A stretch of 64,000 nucleotides of DNA from CALBPI01 sp038529355 (GTDB taxonomy: Bacteria; Pseudomonadota; Gammaproteobacteria; Steroidobacterales; Woeseiaceae), in contig JBCBDU010000010.1 in the NCBI GenBank assembly GCA_038529355.1, positions 1-64,000 on the forward strand, in the 5' to 3' direction. How positions within the stretch are numbered: the stretch's first letter is position 1; every line of letters begins with the position of its first letter. The position numbers and the translations under genes are program-made. The notes under the pieces are model-generated. The model was not told the DNA's origin. It did no database searches and worked only from the letters and a program-made list of their open reading frames with translations. This document shows positions 44,252-53,211 of the stretch, in pieces.

Positions 44252-46024
44252 ATGCCCATGCGCACATTCCTTATTGCACTGACACTGGTCGCACTCAGCA
44301 CACTGGCAGCGGCTGAAAAAGTCTCACCACCCGACGCAGGCGTTGCGTTCAACGACCTGTTGGAGCGGCATTGGGAGTGGACGCTGCGCAACTATCCGGA
44401 ATTCGCCTCGTCGCTCGGCGACCAGCGCTACGCTCAGGCGTGGACCGACCTCACGGTCGCAGCGCATGAAAAGCGGTATCAGGAGCTTGGGGAGTTTCTG
44501 CAGATCCTCGACACCATCGATATCAGCGCGCTGGACGACGACGCGCAGATGAACGCCACATTGTTCCGCAGACAGATTCAGAATGCGCGTGATACGCACC
44601 CGTATCGCCAGTGGCTGGTACCCATGTCACCGATGAATGGCATACAAACGGCAGACCAGCTAGCCGACAACATGCAATTTACGAGCGCCGACGATTACCG
44701 CAACTGGATCGCGCGCCTTGAGGGCTTTACCGAGCTGACTGAGCAAACCATCACGTTGATGCAAATCGGGCTCAACGACGGCATCGTTGCGCCACAGGTG
44801 CTTGTACAGCGGCTGCCGGAACAGGTGCGTGCGCTGCTGGTCGATACGCCGGCGCAGAGCAGTTTCTACCAACCGTTCGAGTCGATGCCGGGTATTGATT
44901 CGGAAACGGCTCAAACGCTGCGCAACAACGCGCAGGCCGCAATCGCCGATCATGTGCTGCCCGCCTACCGGACACTGCTCGCATTTCTCGAACAGGACTA
45001 TTTGCCAGACGCACGCGCAAGCGTCGGCATTTCGGATCAACCGAACGGTGCTGACTACTATGCTCTGATGGCCGCGCAATTCACGACCACTGCGCTGACA
45101 CCGGATGAAATCCATAACATCGGTCTGGCGGAAGTTGAGCGCATCCGCAACGAAATGCTGACGATCATTGCCGACCTGGAATTCGACGGCGGTTTCGCCG
45201 AATTTCTTGATTTCCTGCGCAGTGACCCGCAGTTCTATTTTGCCGATGCCGAGGATCTGCTGACCGCCTACCGCGCAACGTCCAAACGCATCGATCCGGA
45301 ACTGGTCAGATTGTTCGGCAAGCTGCCGCGCACGCCTTACGGGGTGAAACCGATTCCGGACGCCATCGCGCCGTATACGACCACAGCCTATTACAACCCG
45401 CCGGCAGGCGACGGTACGCGAGCCGGCACCTATTTCGTCAACCTGTACCGACCTGAGGTCCGGCCGACCTATGAAATCGAGGTGCTGACGGTGCATGAGG
45501 CGATGCCGGGCCATCACCTGCAGATTGCATTAGCTCAGGAACTGGGCGACGTGCCCGACTTCCGGCGCTTCCTGTCGTTCACCGCATTCGTTGAAGGCTG
45601 GGGGCTGTACAGCGAGAGTCTTGGCGGCGAACTCGGCCTGTATCGCGACCCGTATTCCAAGTTCGGCCAACTGACCTACGAGATGTGGCGCGCGGTGCGA
45701 CTGGTTGTCGACACCGGTATGCATGCAAAAGGCTGGTCACGGCAAAAGGCCATCGACTTCTTCACAGCCAACGCGGCCAAGACACCACATGACATCGCGA
45801 ATGAAATTGATCGCTACATCGCCTGGCCCGGACAAGCGCTGGCCTACAAGATTGGTGAGCTGGAGCTCAAGCGCATGCGCGCACAAGCTGAACAGACGCT
45901 TGGCGATGCGTTTGACGTGCGCGCATTCCACGACCAAATCCTCTCGCGCGGCGCGATCCCGCTGGATGTACTCGAGACCTACTTCCAACGCTGGCTGCAG
46001 CGCCAGATCACGGCCCGCGACTAA
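44252..46024 (+). CDS. DUF885 family exported peptidase-like protein
   Basis: A 590-residue protein with a signal peptide (MRTFLIALTLVALSTLAAA). It belongs to DUF885, a zincin-like family; the metal-binding helix is seen as VHEAMPGHHLQ (about residues 414-424), with a later Glu in FVEGWGLYSE. Segments YYNPPAGDGTRAGTYFVNLY and KTPHDIANEIDRYIAWPGQALAYKIG are family-typical. Peptidase activity is predicted and the substrate is unknown. The start is ATG 44252 or 44258. It is divergent from gcvT and converges on the Lrp gene with a four-base CTAA stop overlap. Confidence 0.9.
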   Translation: MPMRTFLIALTLVALSTLAAAEKVSPPDAGVAFNDLLERHWEWTLRNYPEFASSLGDQRYAQAWTDLTVAAHEKRYQELGEFLQILDTIDISALDDDAQMNATLFRRQIQNARDTHPYRQWLVPMSPMNGIQTADQLADNMQFTSADDYRNWIARLEGFTELTEQTITLMQIGLNDGIVAPQVLVQRLPEQVRALLVDTPAQSSFYQPFESMPGIDSETAQTLRNNAQAAIADHVLPAYRTLLAFLEQDYLPDARASVGISDQPNGADYYALMAAQFTTTALTPDEIHNIGLAEVERIRNEMLTIIADLEFDGGFAEFLDFLRSDPQFYFADAEDLLTAYRATSKRIDPELVRLFGKLPRTPYGVKPIPDAIAPYTTTAYYNPPAGDGTRAGTYFVNLYRPEVRPTYEIEVLTVHEAMPGHHLQIALAQELGDVPDFRRFLSFTAFVEGWGLYSESLGGELGLYRDPYSKFGQLTYEMWRAVRLVVDTGMHAKGWSRQKAIDFFTANAAKTPHDIANEIDRYIAWPGQALAYKIGELELKRMRAQAEQTLGDAFDVRAFHDQILSRGAIPLDVLETYFQRWLQRQITARD

Positions 46025-46473
46025 AGCGGCAGCGCGGTCGTGCTTTTGCCCTGCTTGAGCACGAAACTGGTGTTCGCAGAATTCACGCCTCGCCCCGACA
46101 GAACGTCACGCGTCATAAATTGTTCGAAGTGCGCCATATCCTGCGCAACTACCTTGAGCAAATAATCATATTGACCGCTCAACGCATGACACTCGAGAAT
46201 CTCGTCGGCACCCGCCACGATGCCGTTGAATGACGCAAGCGTCTCCGGTCGATGATCGACTAGCGATACGTGCACAAACGCGAGAATCGACAAACCCAGC
46301 TTGTCGCGATCAAGCTGCGCGGCGAATTGCTCAATAACGCCTGCGTCGATCAGTTTTTGCACCCGACGCAAGCATGGTGACGGCGATAGACCTACCGCCT
46401 CGGCCAAACGCTGATTCGATATTCGCCCGTCGCGTTGCAGTACCTGCAGTATTTTCTTGTCATAGCTATCCAT
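46021..46473 (-). CDS. Lrp/AsnC-family transcriptional regulator
   Basis: A 150-residue regulator with an N-terminal helix-turn-helix (residues 3-60; RISNQRLAEAVGLSPSPCLRRV) and a C-terminal RAM ligand-binding domain (about 68-142; FVHVSLVDHRPETLASF, GQYDYLLKVVAQDM). It is divergent from phhA across 128 AT-rich bases and probably regulates it, likely in response to an aromatic amino acid. That is inferred from position; such regulators next to phhA or hpd are common. A TATAAA lies six bases before its ATG and there is no Shine-Dalgarno. Confidence 0.93.
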   Translation of the reverse strand: MDSYDKKILQVLQRDGRISNQRLAEAVGLSPSPCLRRVQKLIDAGVIEQFAAQLDRDKLGLSILAFVHVSLVDHRPETLASFNGIVAGADEILECHALSGQYDYLLKVVAQDMAHFEQFMTRDVLSGRGVNSANTSFVLKQGKSTTALPL

Positions 46474-46479
46474 CGCACT

Positions 46480-46601
46480 TTTATACTCTATTTCTTATAT
46501 TTTTTGGCAGAATATTGCTCATTTGGAGTATTTGTTAGCGCAATTCGCAAATTAAACATGACTTGAATTGATATTCTGGTTGCTTATATGTGGAGATCAC
46601 T
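46480..46601. promoter_or_regulatory. Divergent Lrp/phhA control region
   Basis: An AT-rich spacer, unlike the flanking genes. On the minus strand TATAAA (46480-46485) is six bases from the Lrp-gene ATG. An imperfect inverted repeat, AATATTGCTC and GGAGTATT, at about 46511-46532 resembles an Lrp-type site. On the plus strand GGAG (46592-46595) is the phhA ribosome site. Binding of the encoded regulator here is inferred. Confidence 0.4.
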
Positions 46602-47396
46602 ATGAGCGCAGATATTCGATACACAGCTCACGTGCCCGATAGCAATGGCCGCATTCACTACTCAGCGGCCGAGCACGCTGTCTGGCAAACGCTGATCCAG
46701 CGCCAGCGTGCGTTGCTGCCCGAGCGCGCCTGCCAGCCTTACATCGATGCAATGACGATGTTGAATTTCTCCGACGACAAAATTCCGCAATGCGCTGATA
46801 TTTCGGCAACGCTGAAACCACTGACTGGCTGGAGCGTCACACCGGTGCCTGCGATTATCCCGGCAGACGATTTTTTCGCGTTGCTGGCAGACAAACAGTT
46901 TCCGGCGGCCTCGTTTATTCGTGATGCGCGTGAGCTCGACTATCTCGAAGAGCCGGACATATTCCATGAAATTTTCGGCCACGCACCGCACCTGACAGAC
47001 AACCGCTTCGGCGAGTTCACGCACGCGTACGGTGTTGCCGGTCTGGCCGCCAATGAAACCAACCGACGCATGCTTGCACGGCTGTACTGGTTTACCGTCG
47101 AGTTCGGGTTAATCAACACTGACAACGGCCTGCGTGCCTACGGGGCAGGCATTTGCTCATCGCCGGGAGAGCTTGAGTATGCACTCGACAACCCGACGCC
47201 GGAGCGACGCCCGTTCGATGTGCTCGATGTCTTGCGCACGCCGTTTCGAATCGACACGTACCAGCCGATCTACTATGTCATTGACAGCTTTGATGCGCTG
47301 TTTGAATTAGCCAACACCGATTTGAGTGATGTGATGCGTACGGCCGCAGGGCTGGGTGACTACGAGCCGGCCTTCGACGCGGCTGCTTACGGCTAG
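46602..47396 (+). CDS. phhA: Phenylalanine 4-monooxygenase
   Basis: A 264-residue iron- and pterin-dependent enzyme converting phenylalanine to tyrosine. Iron ligands are His122 and His127 (FHEIFGHAPHL) and Glu167 (WFTVEFGL). The start at 46602 has GGAG six bases upstream; a GTG four codons earlier is less likely. No phhB (pterin dehydratase) follows; instead the gene converges on the ATP-grasp gene with a CTAG stop overlap. The Lrp-type regulator is encoded divergently. Confidence 0.96.
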   Translation: MSADIRYTAHVPDSNGRIHYSAAEHAVWQTLIQRQRALLPERACQPYIDAMTMLNFSDDKIPQCADISATLKPLTGWSVTPVPAIIPADDFFALLADKQFPAASFIRDARELDYLEEPDIFHEIFGHAPHLTDNRFGEFTHAYGVAGLAANETNRRMLARLYWFTVEFGLINTDNGLRAYGAGICSSPGELEYALDNPTPERRPFDVLDVLRTPFRIDTYQPIYYVIDSFDALFELANTDLSDVMRTAAGLGDYEPAFDAAAYG

Positions 47397-48370
47397 GCTG
47401 AATCGCCGGCCAATTGCGGCGAGAACTCGCGCATTAGTTCTACGCTGGTTTGCGCCCGCGCCGTGGGCGCCTGCGCCGCCTCGTTCGCTTGCAGCCAGCG
47501 GTCAATCGCCGCAAAGCGCGGCTTCAAACCATGGCCATTGGCGATCTGGATATTCAAACCGGGGCGCGCGTTCATCTCCAGCATCAGCGGTCCTAAATCA
47601 CGGTCAATGACGATATCGACCCCCAGATACCCCAAACCCGACACTTCATAGCCAAGCGCTGCGATTTCCATGATGCGCGACCAGTGCGGCACCACGTTAC
47701 CCGCCACCGGCACCAGTGTGTCCGGGTGTTCTTCGATAAAGATAGTGCCCGAGGAGCCGGACATCGTTACGCCTGTCGACAGATCAATGCCCGCGCCAAT
47801 GGCGCCCTGATGCAGGTTCGCTTTACCGCCGGACTGACGCGTTGGCAAACGCACCATTGCCATTGCCGGATAGCCCCGATAGACAATGATGCGAATATCG
47901 GGCACGCCCTGATAGCTAATTTCATCAAACACCGGATCGAAGCTCACCCGGTACTCGATCAGCGCAGAGTCCGCGCCACCGGTCAGGCTGAATTGGCCAC
48001 CGACAATATTCGATGCGTGGTGGAGCAATGCCGACTGGTCGATCAACAAGCCATTAATGAGACGGAAACTGTCACCGCGCTTGCCGTCGACAACAATGAT
48101 GCCGTCGCCACCGCTCCCATTTGCCGGCTTGATAACAAAACTCTCGCGCTCAGCAAGTACGCTGGGCAGCCGGTTCACATCAGCCTGGCTGTAGGCAACC
48201 GAATAGCATTCCGGCACCGCCATGCCGGCCTCAATCGCCAGCGTTTTGGTCAATACCTTGTCGTCAACACGCGGATATAAACGGCGTGGATTTAACTGCA
48301 TGATGTAGTCTGCATTGCGCTCGTTGAGCCCGAGCACACCGCGCCGCGCAAGATCGCGCCCCCAGAACAT
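47393..48370 (-). CDS. ATP-grasp alpha-L-glutamate ligase-like protein
   Basis: A 325-residue ATP-grasp protein related to RimK. The nucleotide-binding core includes SFVIKPANGSGGDGIIVV, and the metal-binding region is LMLEMNARPGLNIQIANGHG. The N-terminal GLNERNADYIMQLNPRR is typical of the alpha-L-glutamate ligase-like subfamily that is always paired with an inactive-transglutaminase 7TM protein. The start at 48370 is one base after the stop of that 7TM gene. It probably joins an amino acid or peptide to an unknown acceptor; the substrate is not known. A longer start at 48409 would overlap the 7TM gene. Confidence 0.88.
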   Translation of the reverse strand: MFWGRDLARRGVLGLNERNADYIMQLNPRRLYPRVDDKVLTKTLAIEAGMAVPECYSVAYSQADVNRLPSVLAERESFVIKPANGSGGDGIIVVDGKRGDSFRLINGLLIDQSALLHHASNIVGGQFSLTGGADSALIEYRVSFDPVFDEISYQGVPDIRIIVYRGYPAMAMVRLPTRQSGGKANLHQGAIGAGIDLSTGVTMSGSSGTIFIEEHPDTLVPVAGNVVPHWSRIMEIAALGYEVSGLGYLGVDIVIDRDLGPLMLEMNARPGLNIQIANGHGLKPRFAAIDRWLQANEAAQAPTARAQTSVELMREFSPQLAGDSA

Positions 48371-48371
48371 G

Positions 48372-49892
48372 CTAGCGGTCACCCAGCGCGCGGAAGCGCG
48401 GTAGCTCAAGCAAGCGATAACCGGTATAACGCCCGCTCAATAACACCAGCGCCAGCACGACCAGCAGCAGTTCTGGGAACGTGAAGATCAAATGTTCGAG
48501 CGCGTCGATACCCATCACCGTGTAGGCGAAGGCCGCGACAAGCAGACTGCCGACACCGGCCTTAATCGCGTCGCTGGCGCCGCGCTCTTCCCAGACGATC
48601 GACATGCGCTCAATCGTCATTGCAATGATGACCATCGGGAACAACGCAACCGACAAGCCGGTTTCCAGACCCAAACGATGCGCAACGATGCTGACGATCA
48701 ACATCAGTATCACGACAATGATCAGCACCGCTGTCAGTCGCGGAACCAGCAAAAGTCGCAGGCGCTCAAGCAGGAATCGAATTGCCAAGCCCATACCCGT
48801 CAGCAAACTGAACAGGAAAATACCGGCCAGCAAATCCGTCTCTCGAAACGCCAGTGCGATCAACACCGGCATGAAGGTACCGAATGTCTGGATACCAATA
48901 AAGTTGCGCAACACAACCATGACCAGTGCACCGATCGGAATCATCAGCAGTACCGCGTAAACGGCTTGGGTCTGAATCGGCAAACTGAACAATGAAAAGT
49001 CGACAACGATAGAGCCGCGCCTCTCAGCGCGCTGGGCTGCGATATTCAGGCTGTCCAGTTGGCTGCGACGCACCGCAAAATTGAGCTGGACATTGCTGCC
49101 GCCTTGCACGTCAGAGAGCGCGTCATCACCGCGCCACCACGTATAAAAATTACCCGGCAACCCGGCCTCGCCAGTATTGACGTTGTAATAATGCCATTCA
49201 ACGCCGTTGTGGATCTCAAGATAGGTGCGCACCGGCGTATTGCGTTGTTCTTCGGCCAGCAACAAGCCGCGCAGCGGACGTGCAGGAACACGAACGATGG
49301 CGAGCAGATCTGTCAACATCGCCGCGCGCCGCAACGAGCTCATCGACTCCGGAAACAGCAGCGCCACGTTGGCATCCGGGCTAGGATCATTGACCCGTTG
49401 CAACAGTGTCGAAACCAACGTGTCGGCGTCGGCAGATTGTGCGCGTACCGACGCCATCAGATCGTTTGCAGCGGTCAATACCGGCTCTTCCAAATCGGGC
49501 GGATCGGGAAATGCGGGCGTCGTGTCGGCTTCTTCGATAGTCGGGTCATCATAGACCACGACGCGGTAGTACAAACGTTGCTCACCAGACGCTCGACGCA
49601 CGGCCCAGCGCGCCTTGCGCCCGCCCAACACGTAATCCAGATCAAACCCGTAACCGCTGGAGACATTGTTTTCAGACAAGGTCGAAAAGCCCGGCGTCAG
49701 CGCAGGCACTTTCAGTTCCGCCTTGATCGGACCCGGCCTTGCGTCGAACTGCAACGACGCCTCGATTGTCCACGCTGCCCGACTGTCATCTGCCTTAAGC
49801 GGGAACCCGAGCGAGAAGTATTTGTACGCGAAAATACCCAAGCCGGTAAGCGCGCATAACGCCGCAATAACTTGCACGTAGCGATTCGTCAT
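48372..49892 (-). CDS. Inactive transglutaminase fused to 7TM domain
   Basis: A 506-residue membrane protein. One N-terminal transmembrane helix (about 7-25) is followed by a periplasmic domain of about 220 residues with an inactive transglutaminase fold (PARPLRGLLL, LEIHNGVEWHYYNVNTGE) lacking the Cys-His-Asp triad. About seven transmembrane helices follow (about 300-495; IGIQTFGTFMPVLIALAFRET in the second). This family is genetically linked to RimK-like ATP-grasp ligases and often to a retropepsin-like protease. The pair is conserved here but the protease is not in the window. Its ATG overlaps the stop of the ubiH-family gene. Confidence 0.88.
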   Translation of the reverse strand: MTNRYVQVIAALCALTGLGIFAYKYFSLGFPLKADDSRAAWTIEASLQFDARPGPIKAELKVPALTPGFSTLSENNVSSGYGFDLDYVLGGRKARWAVRRASGEQRLYYRVVVYDDPTIEEADTTPAFPDPPDLEEPVLTAANDLMASVRAQSADADTLVSTLLQRVNDPSPDANVALLFPESMSSLRRAAMLTDLLAIVRVPARPLRGLLLAEEQRNTPVRTYLEIHNGVEWHYYNVNTGEAGLPGNFYTWWRGDDALSDVQGGSNVQLNFAVRRSQLDSLNIAAQRAERRGSIVVDFSLFSLPIQTQAVYAVLLMIPIGALVMVVLRNFIGIQTFGTFMPVLIALAFRETDLLAGIFLFSLLTGMGLAIRFLLERLRLLLVPRLTAVLIIVVILMLIVSIVAHRLGLETGLSVALFPMVIIAMTIERMSIVWEERGASDAIKAGVGSLLVAAFAYTVMGIDALEHLIFTFPELLLVVLALVLLSGRYTGYRLLELPRFRALGDR

Positions 49893-51124
49893 GAACGCAA
49901 ACCTCGAGGTAATGATGCCGCACGCATTGCATGCCCTGCGGCCAGATGTTTTACGATGCCAACGCGATCAAACCAGCGCATGCCGGCGCGCCGTGAGTCG
50001 GCAATGATGCCACTGTCGCGGGCGAAAAGCCGATTCACCCAATCGAGGCCGTATAGCGTTGATACGTTATCGACCATTCGAGCACGCCGATAACGGCGCA
50101 GCACCGGCGCATCGCCAATATCCTGGCGAGCCGATAACGCCTCGTCGACGACCCGCGCCAGCACTGCCACATCACTGAAGCCAAGGTTAGCGCCTTGCCC
50201 CGCCAAAGGGTGCACCGCATGCGCGGCGTCGCCAATAACAACACAACGCGGCGCGATCGGATCTTTGGCGTAGCGGCTCTCCAACGCAAACGACGCCCGC
50301 GCACTGTCCAGTGTCAGCTGACCTAGCACAGCGTCACTGGCTTGCGTGATGTGCGCATCGAAATCTGACGCATCTATCTCGCTCAATCGATGCGCTTCAG
50401 CCGGCGTTGTGCTGAGAACCAGCGACACACGGTCGTTGGGCAAGGGCAGCAGCGCCAATGGCCCATCCGGCAAGAAGCGTTGCAGCGCCGTCATCTGATG
50501 CGAGTGCTCTGGTATCAGGTGTGCAACCAGCGCGCGTTGCTGATGTGCCCAACCGACACTGGCGATGCCGGCAAGCGCGCGCACGGCACTGTTGCGACCA
50601 TCCGCGCCTACGAGAAGCGCAGCGCTGAGCTCACGCGCTTGCCCACTTGTGTCGGTCAGCGTGATCGCAGTGTGCGCCGGCATCGAAGTAACCCGCGTCA
50701 CGGCGCAAGGCTCGAATGATACGTGCGACTGCGCTTGACAGTGTTGATAGAGCGTCGCGCGCAGCGCGGCGTTGTCGGCAATGCAACCGAGCTGCGGCAC
50801 ACCGAATTTCGCCGCGCTGAAATGAATGCCATCGCCGCAATTCATCGCGGCATCCCATACGCGCATGTCGGTGTAGTTCTGATAGTGACTCGCCGGCATG
50901 CTTGACCAGACACCGAATGCCGCGAAGTTTGCAATGCTGCCAGGCGTCAGCGCAGATACGCGCAATCCGATGGCCGCATCTGCGCCTGCTATCGGCAACG
51001 GCGTCGGATCCGTAACGACGATACGCAACGACGGCCGTACCGCGTTGAGCGTCGCCGCCAGTGCCAGCCCGGTCAATCCCGAGCCCGCGATGATGACGTC
51101 TGCGTCTGTCTGTTGAGCACCCAT
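49889..51124 (-). CDS. UbiH/UbiF/VisC-family FAD monooxygenase
   Basis: A 411-residue flavin hydroxylase. The FAD motif DVIIAGSGLTGLALA lies at residues 9-23, and the second motif CVVIGDAAHAVHPLAGQGANLG matches the ubiquinone hydroxylases UbiH, UbiI and UbiF. It sits downstream of pepP as ubiH does in E. coli, so UbiH (C1 hydroxylation in ubiquinone synthesis) is the best guess; the C6 step may be done by Coq7 encoded at 58.5 kb. Which ring position it acts on cannot be read from sequence. The start at 51124 follows pepP by ten bases. Confidence 0.88.
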   Translation of the reverse strand: MGAQQTDADVIIAGSGLTGLALAATLNAVRPSLRIVVTDPTPLPIAGADAAIGLRVSALTPGSIANFAAFGVWSSMPASHYQNYTDMRVWDAAMNCGDGIHFSAAKFGVPQLGCIADNAALRATLYQHCQAQSHVSFEPCAVTRVTSMPAHTAITLTDTSGQARELSAALLVGADGRNSAVRALAGIASVGWAHQQRALVAHLIPEHSHQMTALQRFLPDGPLALLPLPNDRVSLVLSTTPAEAHRLSEIDASDFDAHITQASDAVLGQLTLDSARASFALESRYAKDPIAPRCVVIGDAAHAVHPLAGQGANLGFSDVAVLARVVDEALSARQDIGDAPVLRRYRRARMVDNVSTLYGLDWVNRLFARDSGIIADSRRAGMRWFDRVGIVKHLAAGHAMRAASLPRGLRS

Positions 51125-51134
51125 GTCGAATCGC

Positions 51135-52457
51135 TCAGGCAACAGCTTGGTCAGCGAACTTGCGCATCCAGGCTTCGATGTCGTCGGCGTCCTTGATGAG
51201 CCCTTTGCTCAACACATCCGGCTCGCCGCGCGTGACCAGCACGTCATCCTCAATGCGCACGCCGATGCCGCGCCAGCAGCGTTTCACCTTCGCATTCGGC
51301 GCAATGTAGATGCCAGGCTCGACGGTCGTCACCATTCCGGGCTCCAGCAGTCGCCAGGCGTCGTCGACCTTGTAGTCACCGACGTCGTGCACGTCGATGC
51401 CTAGCCAATGTCCGGTGCGATGCATAAAAAAGCTCTTATATGCCTCATCACGGATGAGCTGACGTAAATCGCCGGACAGCAGGCCCAGTTTGCGCAGACC
51501 CAGCGTGATGACACGCACGCAAGCCTCGTGCGGCTCATTCCAATGGTTCCCGGCACGTGTCTTGTCTATCGCGGCTAGCTGCGCCTCCAGCACAATGTCG
51601 TAGATCGCTCGCTGCTCAGGCGAAAAGCGACCGTTAACGGGAAATGTTCGCGTTACATCCGACGCATACATATCAGTCTCACATCCGGCGTCAACCAGCA
51701 CGAGATCCCCGTCGTTCAACACGGCGTTGTTATCGGTGTAATGCAAGATGCAGGCATTTGCGCCACCACCAACGATGGGTGGATACGACGCGGTGCTGTC
51801 GTGACGCCGAAACTCATGTTGGTATTCGGCTTCCAGCTCATATTCATGCATGCCGGGACACACTGCAGCCATCGCGCGCTTGTGCGCCGCAACAGCAATA
51901 CGCGCGGCGCGGCGCATTGCCGTAATTTCCTGGCGACTCTTATACAGCCGCATGTCGTGCAGAAAGTGCTCGAGTGCGACGAACTGATACGGTGCGTCAA
52001 CGCCGGCAATGTTGCGACCGCGCAAACCGGCTACCCACTCAGTCACCTGCACATCGAATTCCGGATACTGTCCCATCGTGTAATACACACGTTCGGCGCG
52101 CTCCATCAAACCCGGCAATATCTCGTTGATGTCACCGATCGGGAATGCATCGTCTGCGCCGTAGCGCTCGATGACCCCGTCCGGACCTTCGCGTTGACCG
52201 TCCCACAATTCGCGCTCAACGTTCTTTTCGCGGCAAAAGACCACGAATTCACCGCCACTGCGACCGGGCAGCAGCACCGCCACCGAATCGGGTTCGCCAA
52301 AACCGGTCAGATAGTGAAAATCGCTATCTTGGCGAAAGCGGTAATCAACATCGCGACTGCGCGCACGCACTGGTGCGGCGGGGATAATTGCGATGCTGCC
52401 CTCACCCATCATTTTCATCAGTTGTTTTCGACGTCTGGCGTATTCGGCAGGCTTCAT
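51135..52457 (-). CDS. pepP: Xaa-Pro aminopeptidase
   Basis: A 440-residue metallo-aminopeptidase of the M24 family releasing N-terminal residues before proline. Metal ligands are in LVDAGCETDMYASDVTRTF (two Asp), MHRTGHWLGIDVHDVG (His), TTVEPGIYI and GVRIEDD (two Glu). The N-terminal aminopeptidase P domain includes FRQDSDFHYLTGF. The start at 52457 (MKPAEYARRRKQL) is supported by GAGGA about nine bases upstream; the longer open frame into ygfB is not needed. The order ygfB-pepP-ubiH is the same as in E. coli. Confidence 0.95.
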   Translation of the reverse strand: MKPAEYARRRKQLMKMMGEGSIAIIPAAPVRARSRDVDYRFRQDSDFHYLTGFGEPDSVAVLLPGRSGGEFVVFCREKNVERELWDGQREGPDGVIERYGADDAFPIGDINEILPGLMERAERVYYTMGQYPEFDVQVTEWVAGLRGRNIAGVDAPYQFVALEHFLHDMRLYKSRQEITAMRRAARIAVAAHKRAMAAVCPGMHEYELEAEYQHEFRRHDSTASYPPIVGGGANACILHYTDNNAVLNDGDLVLVDAGCETDMYASDVTRTFPVNGRFSPEQRAIYDIVLEAQLAAIDKTRAGNHWNEPHEACVRVITLGLRKLGLLSGDLRQLIRDEAYKSFFMHRTGHWLGIDVHDVGDYKVDDAWRLLEPGMVTTVEPGIYIAPNAKVKRCWRGIGVRIEDDVLVTRGEPDVLSKGLIKDADDIEAWMRKFADQAVA

Positions 52458-52485
52458 GCGGTAACGTTCCTCGGGGGACACAGGC

Positions 52486-53076
52486 TCAGTGCACGCCAGG
52501 CGCGGACTCAACTTCGCGTAACGGCAACAATTCTTCGTACGAAAGCTGCGCAAGAACACGCAGAAACTCGACGACTTCAAAATAGGCAGATTCCGCAGAC
52601 TCCGGGTCGTCGGCCAGTTCGGTGACATCGACTTCTGCACGAGTAATTTGCGTTAGGTCTTCAATCAGCTCTGCCAAAGGCTCGGCCTTCAAGCGCTCAC
52701 GTGCCACCGTGCCACGCAGCGCAGATGCCTCGCCAAGGCCGCTGAGAAAACCGGTCGCCCATGCGACCAAACCATCGACACGGTCGCGTATGTCATCGTC
52801 GTCGTCAGGCAAGCACAAATCGGGCAGTCCGCCGGATTGCTCCAGCATCGCAATGCGCTCGGTCCCGGCCCGAGCCAGCTCTGACAGGGCCGCCGGCACG
52901 CCACCGGTCTGGCTATCCTGCCGCAACTCCTGCAGCCAGACAGCTACCGCATCGCCACCGAGCATCGTTGCGAGACTCAGCAATCGCCCATCAGCTTCCG
53001 GCGCGCTCACGTCAATCTCGCAGCTCGCCAGCAGCTGCTCGATCCGCTCAAAATCACTACCCTGTTGCTGCGCCAC
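52486..53076 (-). CDS. ygfB: UPF0149/YgfB family protein
   Basis: A 196-residue acidic, helical protein of the YecA/YgfB family. Segments EADGRLLSLATMLGGDA, DIRDRVDGLVAWATGFLSGLG and SAESAYFEVVEFLRVLAQ are typical. The start is not ATG: GTG at 53076 has AGGA six bases upstream, while TTG at 53091 has no ribosome site; I chose GTG. A TATCAT at 53114-53109 on the minus strand could be its -10. YgfB in Pseudomonas affects beta-lactam resistance, but its general role is unclear. Confidence 0.88.
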   Translation of the reverse strand: MAQQQGSDFERIEQLLASCEIDVSAPEADGRLLSLATMLGGDAVAVWLQELRQDSQTGGVPAALSELARAGTERIAMLEQSGGLPDLCLPDDDDDIRDRVDGLVAWATGFLSGLGEASALRGTVARERLKAEPLAELIEDLTQITRAEVDVTELADDPESAESAYFEVVEFLRVLAQLSYEELLPLREVESAPGVH

Positions 53077-53176
53077 ACGCGTTCCTGTCAACCATCAACA
53101 TCTGCAGAATGATAACACTGTGATCGTTTTTACCCACGCCAAGCGCGCACTATCCATCGGCAAGGCATAGACAAGA

Positions 53177-53205
53177 TTGACGCTAACCAATCAGCTCTCT
53201 ATATT
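53177..53205 (+). promoter_or_regulatory. Sigma70 promoter of the zapB-like gene, set for a leaderless mRNA
   Basis: TTGACG (53177-53182), 17 bases, TATATT (53200-53205), then six bases and the GTG start at 53212. Both hexamers are near consensus with ideal spacing, and +1 would be the G of the start codon. No Shine-Dalgarno exists. Confidence 0.65.
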
Positions 53206-53211
53206 GGCGGC

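Noticed and set aside
44660..45517. 285-codon minus-strand frame opposite the DUF885 gene
   Set aside because: Antisense shadow without recognisable domains.
46563..46590. TTGAAT-16-TATATG as phhA promoter
   Set aside because: A start from it would fall at about 46597 and remove the GGAG ribosome site that defines the phhA start, so it is unlikely to be the main promoter.
51741..52625. 294-codon plus-strand frame opposite pepP
   Set aside because: Antisense shadow; the pepP reading has all five metal ligands.
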